DNA from: Neolentinus lepideus HHB14362 ss-1
Taxonomy: Eukaryota; Basidiomycota; Agaricomycetes; Gloeophyllales; Gloeophyllaceae
Assembly: GCA_001632425.1 (NCBI GenBank)
Contig: KV425554.1
Location: 605,648 to 669,647, forward strand
Reading direction: 5' to 3'
DNA length: 64,000 nt
The notes beneath the pieces are model-generated. The model saw nothing but the letters and a program-made list of their open reading frames with translations, was not told the origin of the DNA and searched no databases. Shown here in pieces: positions 10,376 through 22,678 of the stretch. Made by a program: the position numbers and the translations under genes. How positions within the stretch are numbered: position 1 is the first letter of the stretch; the number at the start of each line of letters is the position of its first letter.

Positions 10376-12257
10376 GCAATCCTCCCAGTAAACCTGAGGA
10401 CAAAAATTACATAATATAGTCCCATGAGTTGCGCCTTCGACTTCAAGGTGGGGATGGGCAATCCTCGACTGGAAACAGTATTATTTGTACATGTTTGGCT
10501 CCCAGCCAAACCGCTCTTTCACCTGCCCAAAAAACGGCGGTCAGATTATCTGTGTAGATACTACCCCGTTGGGCACAATTTTGGTGCAGATTCACTCTTT
10601 CAGTTATCTAGCAGTGCATGTACTTGACCGATTTTGTACAGGTAGCCTAGATCCTAATATAATGCAGTCAATTCAAGATTTTACTAGTATTCTTAAAATT
10701 CTGTCAAGAAGGTGCACTAGATAATGTAAAATGGAACAACTTTCATGTTTTGTGCAATATGTGAAATGGCTTCAGAGAGCCATAATATTGTCCACAGTGT
10801 GGAGTGCCCAATCCACTCATTTGGACGCGAGGTGCAACGTGACCGTGATGTGACAGCCGCGTCGAAATGTCAGCAATCCTAGACTACCTCCGGTGTTACC
10901 GTGATGCCGCGAACATTGTAAGCTATATATAGTGTATAATATGTGAGTAGATTTTATCACCCATTATCTCAAGCTTTTCCTGATTTTTTGCACCAGGTAT
11001 ACCTGTTATTAACGTCACTTCATTCAATTCCTCACAATATCAATACATTTCTGAGGACTCCTTCGATGCACAGCATGTATTAGAATGTGCAGTCAAAGAA
11101 ATGTGAAACCTAAAACTGAGAGTCAATGCTCAGGGTTACAGAGACGGCCCACCCAACATGCCTGGGAGGTTTGGCATGATAAGGAGAATATACTCCCTAC
11201 TACATCTATGAAAAGCGGCCCTAATTTGAGATATAGTGTAATATCAGACCTGTATTTACTTATAATAAATTCAACCTATGTTGTTTTCGATGTAGAAACC
11301 GAGGCTTCACTCGAAGCAAGGTGGTTGTGGCGTTGGTCACTTTAACGCCACAATCAGCTTACATAAGCATACGCGCCGTAACCCAGACTTGCCCATCCCC
11401 ATTCAAGGCAAGCTGCGCGGCGATGCAGTCACGTGGTCGGGGAGATCCGTGATGCGCGCGTTTGTTTACTGGCCTATCTCCTGTAAGATTACCGCGGAGT
11501 GCCACTGCACTAATGCACCCCGTCGTGCTGTAAATCAGGGATATTTAGGGCAAGAAATGACATACAATAGTGATGTGTACATTTTCACAAGCTGAATAGG
11601 TGGAAATATAGCACTGGAAAAAGAGACAAAGCTCAGTAAGATCAACAAAAGCGATGATAGTGTACTAATATATACAGTACTTTATTCCATAATGCGGATG
11701 TTTCTAGTGTAATGGTTATACTGTGGAAACTAATTATTCGATTACACTGGTGCGGGCAGGAAGGCGCTGTGTTCGATTCTCGCTGGTGCCTCGGCTGTGG
11801 AATTTTATTATTGCTCCAGTCGACTCGAGTGCATTCCAAGTCGCGGTGCACTTCGCTTTTCTTACTGTTGAAGTTTTCCCCTTTCTACCTTTTCAATCAT
11901 AGGGCCTGGTTTTCAAACCCCATGGTTATTTAGATCAATTATATTCCCTCCAGTAGGATCATGCTTATTTTGTTAATTTGCCCAAGAGCCGCAATCTAAA
12001 GTACTACTGCATTGGACTACTGATATAAATCGAGACTTAGAGAAAAATCTGGTACTCTCAAGCTACCGCGTGAGCTCCAGCGCAACACGTGATTAATGGA
12101 TTGGATATACGTTCGTGGGAACTTGCGAGGAAGTCGACTGAGTTCCGCGAGCGGAGCTTCAATTGCGAAGTGACTGGACTACCCTGCAGCACACCGCAAA
12201 GTTGCTACGACCTTCCTTTTTTAGTGCATTTGTCCTCAGGTTTACTGGGAGGATTGC
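10376..12257. repeat. 29-bp inverted repeat pair 1.85 kb apart
   Basis: A 29-bp sequence beginning GCAATCCTCCCAGTAAAC at 10376-10404 is repeated exactly as its reverse complement at 12229-12257. Similarity fades on both sides of the core, with about 7 of 12 matching bases just outside on one side. There is no obvious target duplication. The interior has no transposase that I can see. The pair could be the ends of a decayed transposon, or two separate insertions of one family in opposite orientation. Confidence 0.5.
11704..11805 (+). other. tRNA-like remnant (A-box and B-box-like)
   Basis: CTAGTGTAATGGTTATAC resembles a tRNA D arm (compare tRNA-Val and tRNA-Glu genes), and TGTTCGATTCT about 60 bp on resembles a B box. 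The T stem has two mismatches, and no acceptor or anticodon stem can be folded convincingly. It may be a tRNA pseudogene or the head of a tRNA-derived SINE. Confidence 0.25.
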
Positions 12258-13720
12258 ACGTTCTAACATCAGTCGCGCTATTTTTAGCCTTCTGTTGAGG
12301 AAAAGTTTGAGCGCTGCAAATATATGCTCTAACCTGGCCTTTTGCCACTGCCACTGGCCCACTGGTTGAGTCTAATGGTAAGCATCATCAGACACACTGC
12401 ACAGTACGAAGGTGCTTCCAAGGTGTTTCAGAGCCATTCCCGTATGTTGAGCGACTCCTAGTAGCCTTCTGCATTGATCGGACGTGCTGGCTGCTGCTGC
12501 ACCGAAATTTTGGCCACCATTACTAGTCCCGTAAATATTGATATCGGATGTACATAGCACCCTTAAATGACTGTTTATGTCGGTCCTGAGTCAGACGTAT
12601 ATACGGGTATACCGGTGTCCTCGGTCAAGGGCGTCGTGTCGCGGTGTCCCATACATGACATGAAACGAGCCCGAATTTGGAACTGGCATATGTACTCGAA
12701 TCCAAGGAACATGATTCAATACTGGTCTGGTCGGCTTAGTGCGGACGGACGCGAATTGTGCTATTTGACCCTTGAACTTGAATCCTCTTCTCGGAAATGA
12801 TTTACTCAGATCTCCGTCATTTTAAAGTTCAGCTTCGTTTTGTGCACCGTCCCTCACTTCACAACTGTGCCCGATTTTCCTGACTCCGCGTCACCGAAAT
12901 CATCTATACTCATACTGCCTCAACATTAGCCCACCACTCGGGCCTAAGTTCGAGGATATCTCCTTGTATCTCGTGCGTCCGTCAACATGTTTTCCTTCTC
13001 GAGATCTTCAGTTGCGACGCCTCGATTTCCCATTATAATATCTGATCCGTTCAGACAACTTCGAAAGTACTGAACTCAGTAGCGGACCGTTAATTACTGC
13101 GTAACGGGATGGACCCGGTAACTAATCGCTACTTCAAGGTTTGACGGTCGTTTGGTCCGTCTAGCCGTGCGTCTTGGTTTTCCTGGATCTTACTGGACAC
13201 ACTAACTAAACTGATACCGCGGGTAAACGGGTTCGGCCGTATTTGTATTAGGTGGGGCGGCTGGTACCTGTGGACAAGCTATGGTCCAGAATTATTTATG
13301 AGAAATTGTGAGTCCGTGCGCTTTCCTGGAAGATCCTGGATCTCTAAGGACCAATCGATCGTTCATACGTTAATGGAGTTACGGAAATCATACTTCTCGA
13401 GATGCGGACGCTGAGCCTGTTTTGAGAACCAGGTGAAACGTGGCAGCATGGGATCTTACGGTGAGCATTCCTGAAACAACTGACTGAACAGTGAGCGGTA
13501 CCTTTCCGGAGCACATTACGTTGGGCTTCGCGAAACAAGGTTCTTATCTAGATGTTGCGCCACGTGTATGCGACCTCGTGGTACGCACGCGGGATGAGTG
13601 GCTGTGGCGGCATTTCGGTTGTGCGCTTCCGAGTCCTTGTACCATGAAAAGGGCGTCGAGGACTATCAATAATGGCGTCTCACTTCATCTGTTTTCCCTG
13701 TTCCTTGCCTTTGTATTGTC

Positions 13721-14536
13721 ATGAACTCGACGTACACTCTCCTCCAATACGGGGAAGACCCCTTTGACACATCCTTTGAGGACTTGGAGGGTCGGTTTGC
13801 ATTCTTCGTGTGAGTACCGTTCCTGTACAGCACCGCCTGATGAATATCCCGTTGATCTGCCACGGCCGTTACATAGCTCTGAGGTCGTTTCACCATGCTA
13901 GTCCAGGTTTGTATTTTTGTTGATGCTGTCTGTTTTCTCTAGTTCGAGCAAAATCCAAATCTTATTATGGTTCGTGGCATTCTACATTCCGTTGATGTTG
14001 ACCTTGATTGACAGCCCGTTAGACGCTGTCTCGAGAGGCAGAATGGGCACAGCAACACCCAGACATCATGGGACCAAGTAATTCGTATCTCTACTTTGGG
14101 CCCGCGAAATCTCCAGGCTATCTGGTGTATGGGAACGGTCCGACACAATCCATGATAAATTCATTGCGCCAGAAGAAGGACAGTAGCTCGTACGTACACA
14201 GCCATTTTGGACAGCGCCAGCTAGTCTCACCTCGCGAAGGTCTCGTTATTTCACGGCGCAGAATGGTAAAGAGTTCAAGTGGCGAAACGTTTCTCAGAAC
14301 AGGATGGAGGTATGTGCGTGGCAGATGCGATTTTACCGTCTCTTCAGCTTTCATTGTCACAGTGCGTCGATAGCAGTCGTAACGTCGTGGCAACATGGGA
14401 AATCGCTACTCCCGAGGAGGAACACTACGCACGAATGACACTGAAGCATGTCGCGTTAGCCACTGTTACAGAGATTATAACCACATTAACACTAAATCGC
14501 ATCGCGCAAGCTTTGAATTGGCCTTCCGCCGCATAG
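13721..14536 (+). CDS. DUF6593 family protein (177 aa)
   Basis: Six exons: 13721-13809, 13877-13883, 13943-13969, 14023-14189, 14240-14309 and 14363-14536. They give 177 residues, the usual size of this basidiomycete family. Recognisable blocks are LLQYGEDPFDTSFEDLEGR at the start, SE-FEQNPNLIM-TLSREAEW, then IMGPSNSYLYFGP, NGKEFKWR and a final VVATWE with a hydrophobic helix before the end. The second exon is only 7 nt and supplies the conserved SE residues. Joining exon 1 directly to exon 3 loses them and shifts the frame. DUF6593 proteins are predicted beta-rich, often expanded in agaricomycetes and of unknown function. The gene borders the accessory block and is followed at once by the TTC27 gene on the other strand. 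Confidence 0.8.
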
Positions 14537-14705
14537 ATCATACTTCAATCTCCGCCCCGACCGTAGGACCTTTCATCCTATCCCTGCATTCACGGATCCC
14601 ATACAATACTTGTCCTTTACTTCTCACGTGGATTGTTATGGATTTCACGGGCACATTATCGTCACAGCAATTTGGCGCCAATAACCACCACGATGAACTC
14701 TGATT

Positions 14706-17512
14706 TCAATCCTCATTACGCAACTCTTCCAGCAGCCCCGTCAATCGTTCCCATTCCGGCTCATCCTCAAAATCTTTCGTTCTCCCAATGAACGTCCGAA
14801 CGATGCTCCGTGCCTGTAACCGCCACTTGGATCCGTCGACCCGTGGTCCGAAGTTTCTCAACACATCCACTATCTCTTCAACCTCCCCCACGGCTTCGTG
14901 CCATTTTCCCACATCCGTCTCGCCCTTCTCTATCGAGCCGGCGGTGCTACATCGGTAGCTGTCCAAATAAGCCTTGAGTGCCCCTTCCCACCGGGCCTGC
15001 AAAGTCAGAAGCCTGGCGTACGCCCGGAATATGCGGGAGGAGGATACGCGGGGCAGTATCGTCCGCTCGAAGAGGTCCGTTAGGACGCGTTGGATGCCAC
15101 TACTAGTGATGGAAGCCCTTTCGGGCTCGGCGTCTGGGACGATTGTATCCTCCGAGTCGGCGGGCGCGCGAGTAGCAACGTCCACTAGGCGGTCAAGAAC
15201 ATCTTCATCGACACACTGCGCCCCGTCCTTACTGGCTCGTTCTTCAACGACGCGGGCAAGTGCTCTGCACGCTTCAGAGAACTCTCCAACGTCCATAGAA
15301 ACGATCATATAATTGTACCACATCCGCCAATCTTCGTACCGATATTTAATTCCTTGTTTTAGAGCTCTGAAGGCGAGCATCTTGTTAGAGAAGGGAATGG
15401 TGCCTGAAGTCTGATCTTTCTCTGTCGTTACAGCGCCAATATCGGCTTCGGCGTCCTGTATAAACCAATGTTAACGTAAACACGTGCAATGTCTTTGTAT
15501 AGGCACACCTTGCCATCAACCTGCTGCTTTAACCTAGAATCTTCCATGCGCAGATAGACGCTGGCGAGGTTGTTCCAACTTTCGCCATCCTCGTCGTCAA
15601 TTGACACACAACGCGTAAACGCTTGTCGCGCCGTTTCCCAGTCCTCTTCTCGTATGCATGCGCAGCCCAATACAAACCAAGACCGGTGTAATAACGGGTT
15701 AATGGCAACCGCACGGCGGAGACAAAGTATGGCTTGCGCATACTCGCCCCGTGCAAAGTGGTAGCCGCCCAATGAGCGCATCGCCCTGCCAGATTTTTCT
15801 CCGGATACCGACCATGCACATTTGTAATGCTCGAGGGCATTTGTAGGTTCTAGATCACCCAAGAGACACCACAGCTTGGCCTCGCGCGCATCATCGAGAA
15901 AACGCCTCCGGGCACCGGTGCTCGTCTTGCTTCGAGAGAGCACAACCTCGGCCTCTGTCTTGCGCCCCTCCAGGAGATCACGGACAATCGAGATGCCCTT
16001 ATCTGGTTTCTCCATTGACTGCCAACACTTCACAGCCTCTTCCCACATCTCCAGCCGCTCGAAGATCTCCAACGCCGATTTGGTTACGCCGAGCGAAATG
16101 TATTGAAGAGCAAGCTCGCGTTCCAATTCCCATCGGCTTGGTAAAGGGATGTCGTGAATGTATAGGAGCCTCTCTGCCAACGATGAGTCAGCCGTCGGCA
16201 TCTGGTCTACGAGTGCTTGCAATTGGAGGGTAGACCGCTCGACCGTTCGCGTCCGTGTGGATTCTAGACGAGAACGAATGAGAAGGGCCATGGTATGCAC
16301 GGACCAATTGGCTGGACGGGTAATCACACGATCGACGAAGGCGGACATCTGCTCATTGGTTAAGCCGTGGGCGGGAGACGTGTTCTTGACGTTCAGACAC
16401 AGTGAGAGAAGGATGCATTGGTCCAACGCGTGCAAGGCAGGTTGGGCAGCAGGATCCAGATGCGCCAGTCGAGAGCCTATGGACCTAACGTTGGCTTGCG
16501 AAGCGGTAAACTTGGTCTGTTCCAATAATGTATCGTCGTTGAGAGCCAGTGTTTCGGGGAGTTTGGTGGTACCACCGGCTGACGGGCCTGTAGACTGTTC
16601 TAAATCTCTCAATGTGTCAAAGGAACCCGATTCTTCCTCTTCTCGATGCCGACTCTCAGCCAGCAGTACAAGCTGACTGACGTCGGTCTGTTGAAACCGT
16701 GTTCGTTTGCCGAGCGCACCACTTAGCTCGTACTCGAGTTGGGTTGCCTGAGCCGCGCGGATAAAATATTCTGCCGCTGATCTGTCATTGGACAAGCGAT
16801 GTTCCAGGAGGCCTTGTTCCAGATAGAGTCGGCCCAACAAGTCATGGTCGGATGATAATGCTTTGGCCAGAGGTTCGAGTGATGAAAATACACTGTCTGG
16901 AACAGCAACAGGCTCGTCGAGAACCTGCTGATGCACTAGCCAGGTGCGTAATCTCCACCACGGTGCGGTTGGACAGCGGGAATAGGGTAGGGCGAAGAGA
17001 ATTTGCGCAAGGCGGAGGAAGAGGGGACTCCTGGCCAGATGATAGGCGGGCTCTCCGCCATATGAGAGCTCCGCTATCGCTTTGCGATTGAGCAGCTCTT
17101 CAGTGGCTGTATCCGAAATTTCGGACGGGAAAGCCAGAAAATCGGAATATTGTACGTCTAGATCCGGGCCAGTCCAGTTAGCTTGGAGGAAGGCATGAAG
17201 GCATGTCGCAGCGTATCCTAGTCTGAGGACTTCAGTTTCTATATCCTGCTGGCCGGAAAAGTCAAACCAGGAGCTTATAGGGCCTTCGAGTACGTCCGAT
17301 GTATTGATGGGCCGTAAGACGAATACGCGGCCCGCAGCAGAATTTTTCAGGGCATGAGAGAAAGATCTCTCGACAATGGTCTTGATCACATCAATTGGAA
17401 CTGTTTCATGAACTGAGCCATGGCCTTTCCATTGTCCCGTCAGCAAAGATCTTTCGACCGCTTCTACAACCAGAATTTCCATTCTGGTAATAGTGGTCGA
17501 AGGAAGAGTCAC
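14706..17512 (-). CDS. TTC27: TTC27/Emw1-like tetratricopeptide repeat protein
   Basis: Two exons (17512-15509 and 15455-14706) joined by a 53-nt intron encode 917 residues, close to the length of human TTC27 and yeast Emw1. Repeats with TPR spacing appear around residues 470-700: the segment after KCAWSVSGEKSGRA, GGYHFARGEYAQAILCLRR, INPLLHRSWFVLGCA, EDGESWNNLASVYLRM, and in exon 2 ALKQGIKYRYEDWRMWYNY. This WRMWYN motif is highly conserved in the family. The N-terminal half is helical with no obvious repeats. The yeast homolog is essential and linked to cell wall integrity and to assembly of large complexes, probably as a chaperone-like scaffold. The minus-strand start at 17512 lies 168 bp from the end of the next minus-strand gene. 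Confidence 0.88.
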
Positions 17513-17680
17513 GTCTCGGGCTTAGCCGAGAGTTGACGGTGTATTCACTGATCGATGACAAACCACACATCTACGCTGCTATAATGTCCGAGTATACACA
17601 GAGATTAGTGCTAAACACAGATGCAGTCAGATTATAAGTCAAGTCCAATAGCCATCTTAGTGCAACGACAAAGTCCCAAG

Positions 17681-20600
17681 CTATAAACTCCATGGCAGAG
17701 GACCGGCAGGCCCTGTCACCGACATATACGCCCCTGGCGGGATAGTCGGGTTACTGATCGACTGAGCCAGGATCTTCCTCTTATCCTCCCAGGCCTTCAG
17801 GGCCTTGAGTAACTGTACAATCTTGTCTCGTTTACCCTGGCGGACATCGTTGATACTCACGGTGCCCATCTTCACATCGTTATCAAGTAAGAAGTCGAAA
17901 AGTCTGAAGAGGCCGTCCAGCTTGTCGTCACTTGGACTACTAGGGAACGCAGAGTCAGGGACAGGCGGTGAGGAAGACTTCCCCTTGATCGATTCAGCCA
18001 ACCGAAGAAGGGCAAGACCGCCAAATAGTGAGCCGGTCGATCCAGATATTTGGAGATTTTGAGGTAAATGAGAGTTAGCCCACTCAACCAAATCTTCATC
18101 AATATCTCCCCGCTGATAGCAGAACACGATAAACTCCATCAGAAAAAGAATGCGTTAACTTAGAAGCTGGACTAACGTACACCTTCAGGCTGCGAGTTTG
18201 GTGCGGTGCCCTGTCTACGCATTTCCCTTGATGGCCGTGGGGGCACCGGGTTCTTGGGCGACGCCACCTTGGGAGTATGGGGTTCAGGACCATTGAAGGA
18301 TGCCGTCTCGTTATTGAAAAACTCGTCCAACCTCGCACGCTCAGGCTCCTTCCCCTCCGCGCCGCTGGGCGAAGGCAAGCCCATGAGGATTCGCGCGTCA
18401 CGGCTGGACAGCTGATTGGGGTTCTCACGCCGGAGAGCTTTCTGCGTGGCAGCCCGAGCTGTCGGAGAGGGTGGTCGAGGAGCTGGATTCATAGCTTGCG
18501 CCACGGTCAGCGGTATTGTTGGAACATTACATGATGAAACGACGGGTTCTGGGAACATGGACGCCATGTGGTTAGTGCCTCTGAGAAGCTTCGACGAACT
18601 CACTTGTGTAGTCCCTTCCGATCGTCGCCTTCATGAGCGCTTTCATCCATTCTCGGATGACGAGTTGTTCGTCAGAGCTAAAGAAGTGCGTCCTCTCGGT
18701 GTCGTGGGCGATCCTGAACCCGTACCGCCCAGGGTCCACGTTCTCATCCGCGACGACTCTATAGCCTACGATGTTGATGTACCCTTTGAGCTTCGTCTCC
18801 TACAGAAACATCACATCGATAATCAAAATCCAAACGCCACAGGGAAGGAGACGAACTCACGTTCTTGCTATTACTCCGCATGTAATACAAATGAGGACCC
18901 TTCAATACAAAATACCGCAGCTTCCACGTGTTGTACCGCTCCCCCTTCTTGCGCATCCATCCGTTGTGATCGGGCGTGCCGATCTGTTCGAGGACGCTCT
19001 GGCCAGGCTTCAGCTGGTTGCCCACGAGGTCACGCGGTGCCGTTGCTGCTTTTTCGGACGTTGAGATTGTGCGCTTACGCAAACGCTCTGGTCGTCTCTC
19101 ACCCTCCTTTGGCACTGATGGCGCCTTGGACTTCTCCCTGAAGCTCGACGAGCTGGGAACAGATCCATCTGCCGTCGCCGGTCGCACTGAGCTTCTCTTA
19201 CTCCCACCATAGATCTTCGACAGACCAGTGTGCGATTTCTCCGAGGTTAGGTCCGCATTGTCGACAATCCTAAGAAAAGAACGTCAGATACACCTGCACC
19301 TGCACATGGCCTTTATCAGGCCGGCCCCACGTACGAAGAGTACCTCGGAGGGGGCTTCCGTGACTTGCCCAGCGTGCTGCTGAACGTGCTCCCAAACAAG
19401 CTGAGCCGGTCAGAAGACTTGGACGCCGTCCCGTCGATGCTGCGCTTGCCCTTGCTATGCCGGCTGACCACGCTCTGCTCGTCAGATTTGGTCGACTCCC
19501 GCTTGGACTTTGGCGACGATGCCTCCTTCGACTGCTCCTTCTCCTTCAGCGACGCCGAGTCCGTCGAGCGCCCAAACATTCGGCGCGGCTTCCTCGTCTT
19601 GCCCTCGGAAATCTGCGCCGACTCGCTCTGCAACAACATGGCCGGTCAGACCCTTAACTAACCGGTAAGATCCAGGAACTGTATTCGTACCTCGCTCAGG
19701 GTAGTCCGATCTGGCACGAGCTGATCGACAGACGCCGCCCTAGCGCTCGTACCCAGCGCTCCGTCACTGGGAGATAACAACAGCTGTGCCGGGCGATTCT
19801 TAAAGACCGAACAGACAACACGCAAACAGAGATGATCAGTATCAGGCACCCGAATACAACGAGGACTTACAGATCGACCGTTCGCGTTCGGGACACCGAG
19901 CCCCAGCCCGACCTGATCAGCATCGGCAGCGCTCAAGGTCGATCTCCTGCGAGCCTCATCGAACTCCTTCACCGCCGACCGCGCGTCTGGGCTGGGGAGC
20001 GTGAAATCGCCCGTGCCCGTGCCGCTGTCGCTCCCGATCATGGACGAAAACCCAGCCGACTCGGGCGCGGTGCTCATCGTGTTCGCAGTCACGGGGGTGG
20101 TGGGGCTACGCGCGTCGCTAGGCACGGAGCTCTGTATTGAGTGCGAGTGGGAATGAGAATAGGAATGGGAACGAGAGTGAGAGTGAGAGGAGGACTGGGA
20201 GTGTTGCTGGGTGGGCGAGGGTTGGGTAGTGATGTGCGTCGGCTGGTGGTCAGAATACACTATCGACGGGGGGCGGCGAAGCTCTTGGATTGCGTTTGCG
20301 ATGCGGACGCGCTTCCCAAAAGCAACGACCCCGATCTCCGTCTTCAGCAGATCGACATTGAGCTCGAGTAGAACGTCGCCTGTAATTTCTTGCTCTGCAG
20401 AACAAGACAAGTAAACAAACCGTGATCCCAGTAGATACACACATAGATTCGTACGCACCGATGAACTTGTCGCACACAGACTGGTCAAAGCCCTTGGACT
20501 TGAGCCATTCAACAACATCCTCCACCGTCCACTCAGTTGGATGCGCAGAGGGCCTCTTGAGCGCCTCATCGCTCGTCGGCGCCGACTCCGGCGGCTCCGA

Positions 20601-21848
20601 CGGCTGCGTCACGACAATCGTCTGCAGCTGCGGCATCTGGATCGACGACGCCGCAGGCGACGGCAGCGCACTCGTCACATCCCGCATCGTCGGTGCGGCC
20701 GACACGGCGATCGCAGTAGTCGAGCTCTGGGCGGTCTTGTTATCTGCAGGCAGCCCAGGGGCCGCGGGGGTATCATCAACAGGCAAGCGCGCGGAGGTGG
20801 TCGGTGAAGTGGGCGTCGGGGGCGCGACGCTGTCCACGCTCGCCGAGGCTTGCATAGGGGGGTATATGGGGGGGAAGGACATCCTTCGGGCGGTTTGAGC
20901 CTCGGTTTCATCCATCGGAGGCAGATAAAGATCGTGCGAGGGTGGGATAGTAGCATCAGCAGCAGGTTCAGCAGCAGGAGCAGGAGCAAGAGCAGGAGTA
21001 GAGGAAGTGTCTGTGTTGACCAAGATAGCCGTGATAGCAGGCGCAATATCCTCCTCATCAACCTCAGAGATGTGAGAATATCTACGCCCCTCCAGCTCCG
21101 GCTCGCCCTCATCCTCGCTCTCATCGCTCATCTCCACCTCAATCGGCGGCCCCGCCGCACGCAGGCTCTCGAGCTGCGCCGCCTCCGCCGCGGCCGCGCG
21201 CTCGTTCGCCCTGCGCGCCTCCTGCGCGAGCCGCTGGCGCGCGTCGCGGTGCCAGCCCTCGCCCTCCGCGTCCGAGTCCGCGAGCGCCTCGCTGTCCGTC
21301 GCGTCCCCCTCGCGCGAGCTCGCGAAGCTGAAGCTGCGCGCGCCGTCGCGGTCGCTCCGCCCGAGCTGCTCGATGGCCTCCTGCACGTCTGTCATCGTCG
21401 CGCGCATGACCTCCTCGCCCTGGCTCGAGACGCGGGCGTGGCCGGTGCCGTTGGCCGTTGGGATCGGGCCGGTGATAGTGGTATCGGGCTGTTCTTCGAC
21501 GGGTTGGAGTGTGGTGCTCGGGATAGCTGACGTGGGGGGTGCGGGCAGCGAGGACGATGGCGGGGGAGGAACGGATACAGTGGGGGGAGCTGGGGTGGTG
21601 TAGCTCTGGGGGAAGAGTCCCGTCTGGCCGGCGAGGTTGCGACCCTAGAGCGCAGAGATCAGTGGATGCAGTGATAGACGCCATCCTCGAGTCCAGAAAT
21701 CATCGCGGCGGGCACTCACCTGCCACCACCCGTCGCCATACAGGTCGTCCTTCTCAACGACCTCGATCCTCTCCCCGGCCTTGAACGACACCTCATCGTC
21801 GTGCTCGGGGATGAAGTCGTGGAGGGCGTAGACGTATTCAACCGGCAT
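17681..21848 (-). CDS. Boi1/Boi2/Pob1-type cell polarity scaffold (SH3-SAM-PH plus CH-like domain)
   Basis: Nine exons starting 21848, 21644, 20394, 19798, 19627, 19269, 18799, 18548 and 18133 give about 1,218 residues. Domain order: SH3 at residues 3-58 (ALHDFIPEHDDEVSF, GDGWWQ, then GLFPQSY); a long acidic and Pro/Ser-rich linker; SAM near residue 415 (WTVEDVVEWLKSKGF); a Ser-rich basic linker; PH near residues 815-950 (GWMRKKGERYNTWKLRYFVLK to REWMKALMKA); and a C-terminal 150-residue module. That last module (FGGLALLRLAESIKG, DGLFRLFDFLLDNDV, IVQLLKALK) looks like a calponin-homology domain. Yeast Boi1/2 and fission yeast Pob1 link Cdc42, formin and exocyst at growth sites. The terminal CH-like module is absent from the yeast proteins as I know them. 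Confidence 0.88.
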
Positions 21849-22678
21849 GGCTGCGGTCGTATGTAGTAGAAAGTTGGAAAGAGAGCAAAGGAGGGTGCGG
21901 TGGGGCTATAGACAGTGATACAGCGGCGATAGAGTCGAGAACGGAAGCGTGTGAGTGCTCGTCGCTGCCCAGGACGTCCTCGAGGCAAGTCCGAGGACGG
22001 ATGACGGCACGATCAGTGGGTAACGTTGGACACGTGGGCTGCTGCACTGGTTTCGAATGGGACTTGGCTGGAAGACACACTGGACGAGATTGCAAGCGCT
22101 ATGAACACCGTCTGTACATGCCAGCACCGACGCTGGGCACAATTTACAGAAAACAGAGCGAAGGGCGAACAGTGAGCGGTAGGGAGTTCGTTTCATACAA
22201 CGCCGCAAAAGGAAAATAAAACCCGTATATGGGTTTGTGGCGTGTGCCCCTCTCTCGAAACAATGTTGTAACGGTTTCGCGATCCCGAAAGCCTGCGAAT
22301 ATATCGTGTGCCAGCTTGTTTGACTGGGTTAGGTCCGAATATCTCGGGACTTCCAATACGACGATTTCAGATGTGGCTACCAAGTATGAAATCGCCGCCG
22401 TCGTGTGGCGAGCTTACGGCGATCATGGTGCAATGTCATCTTTCTATTCCCTACTACATTCAAGCCTGCTCCGATCAATATAATATGTGGCAAAGCTTGT
22501 GCGTATCTTTCATTAGTTCCTACCTAGTCATTATATCCTGAACTTTAACGCTGAGCGTATTACATGCTTCGATCACCATCTTGCACGGTTAAACCATCGG
22601 CAAAAGCCGATTCTACGACCTGACTCACAGCTCCCGCCACAAATTCCAATCCAGGCCTATCCGATTCACAAAGTCACC
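21849..22678. promoter_or_regulatory. Divergent promoter region between the Boi/Pob1 and ITPase genes
   Basis: 830 bases separate two divergent start codons. No coding region is supported. Short pyrimidine-rich tracts lie close to the Boi/Pob1 start and upstream of the ITPase start. I see no strong TATA box. Confidence 0.4.

Larger units (their letters stand above)
10039..13720. other. Gene-poor stretch with inverted repeats and remnants
   Basis: No gene is supported over 3.7 kb. The stretch contains a 29-bp inverted-repeat pair (10376-10404 and 12229-12257) and a tRNA-like segment near 11704-11805, both listed separately. Open frames at 12567-12800 and 13491-13724 are short and unassigned. 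AT-rich tracts are common at 10650-11300 and 11600-12050, where the base composition differs from the neighbouring gene blocks. Confidence 0.4.

Noticed and set aside
12567..12800. Frame of 77 codons that looked like a first exon
   Set aside because: No downstream exon or family match could be linked to it.
20850..21530. Long plus-strand Arg-rich frame
   Set aside because: Antisense of exon 2 of the Boi/Pob1 gene, kept open by GC-rich codons.
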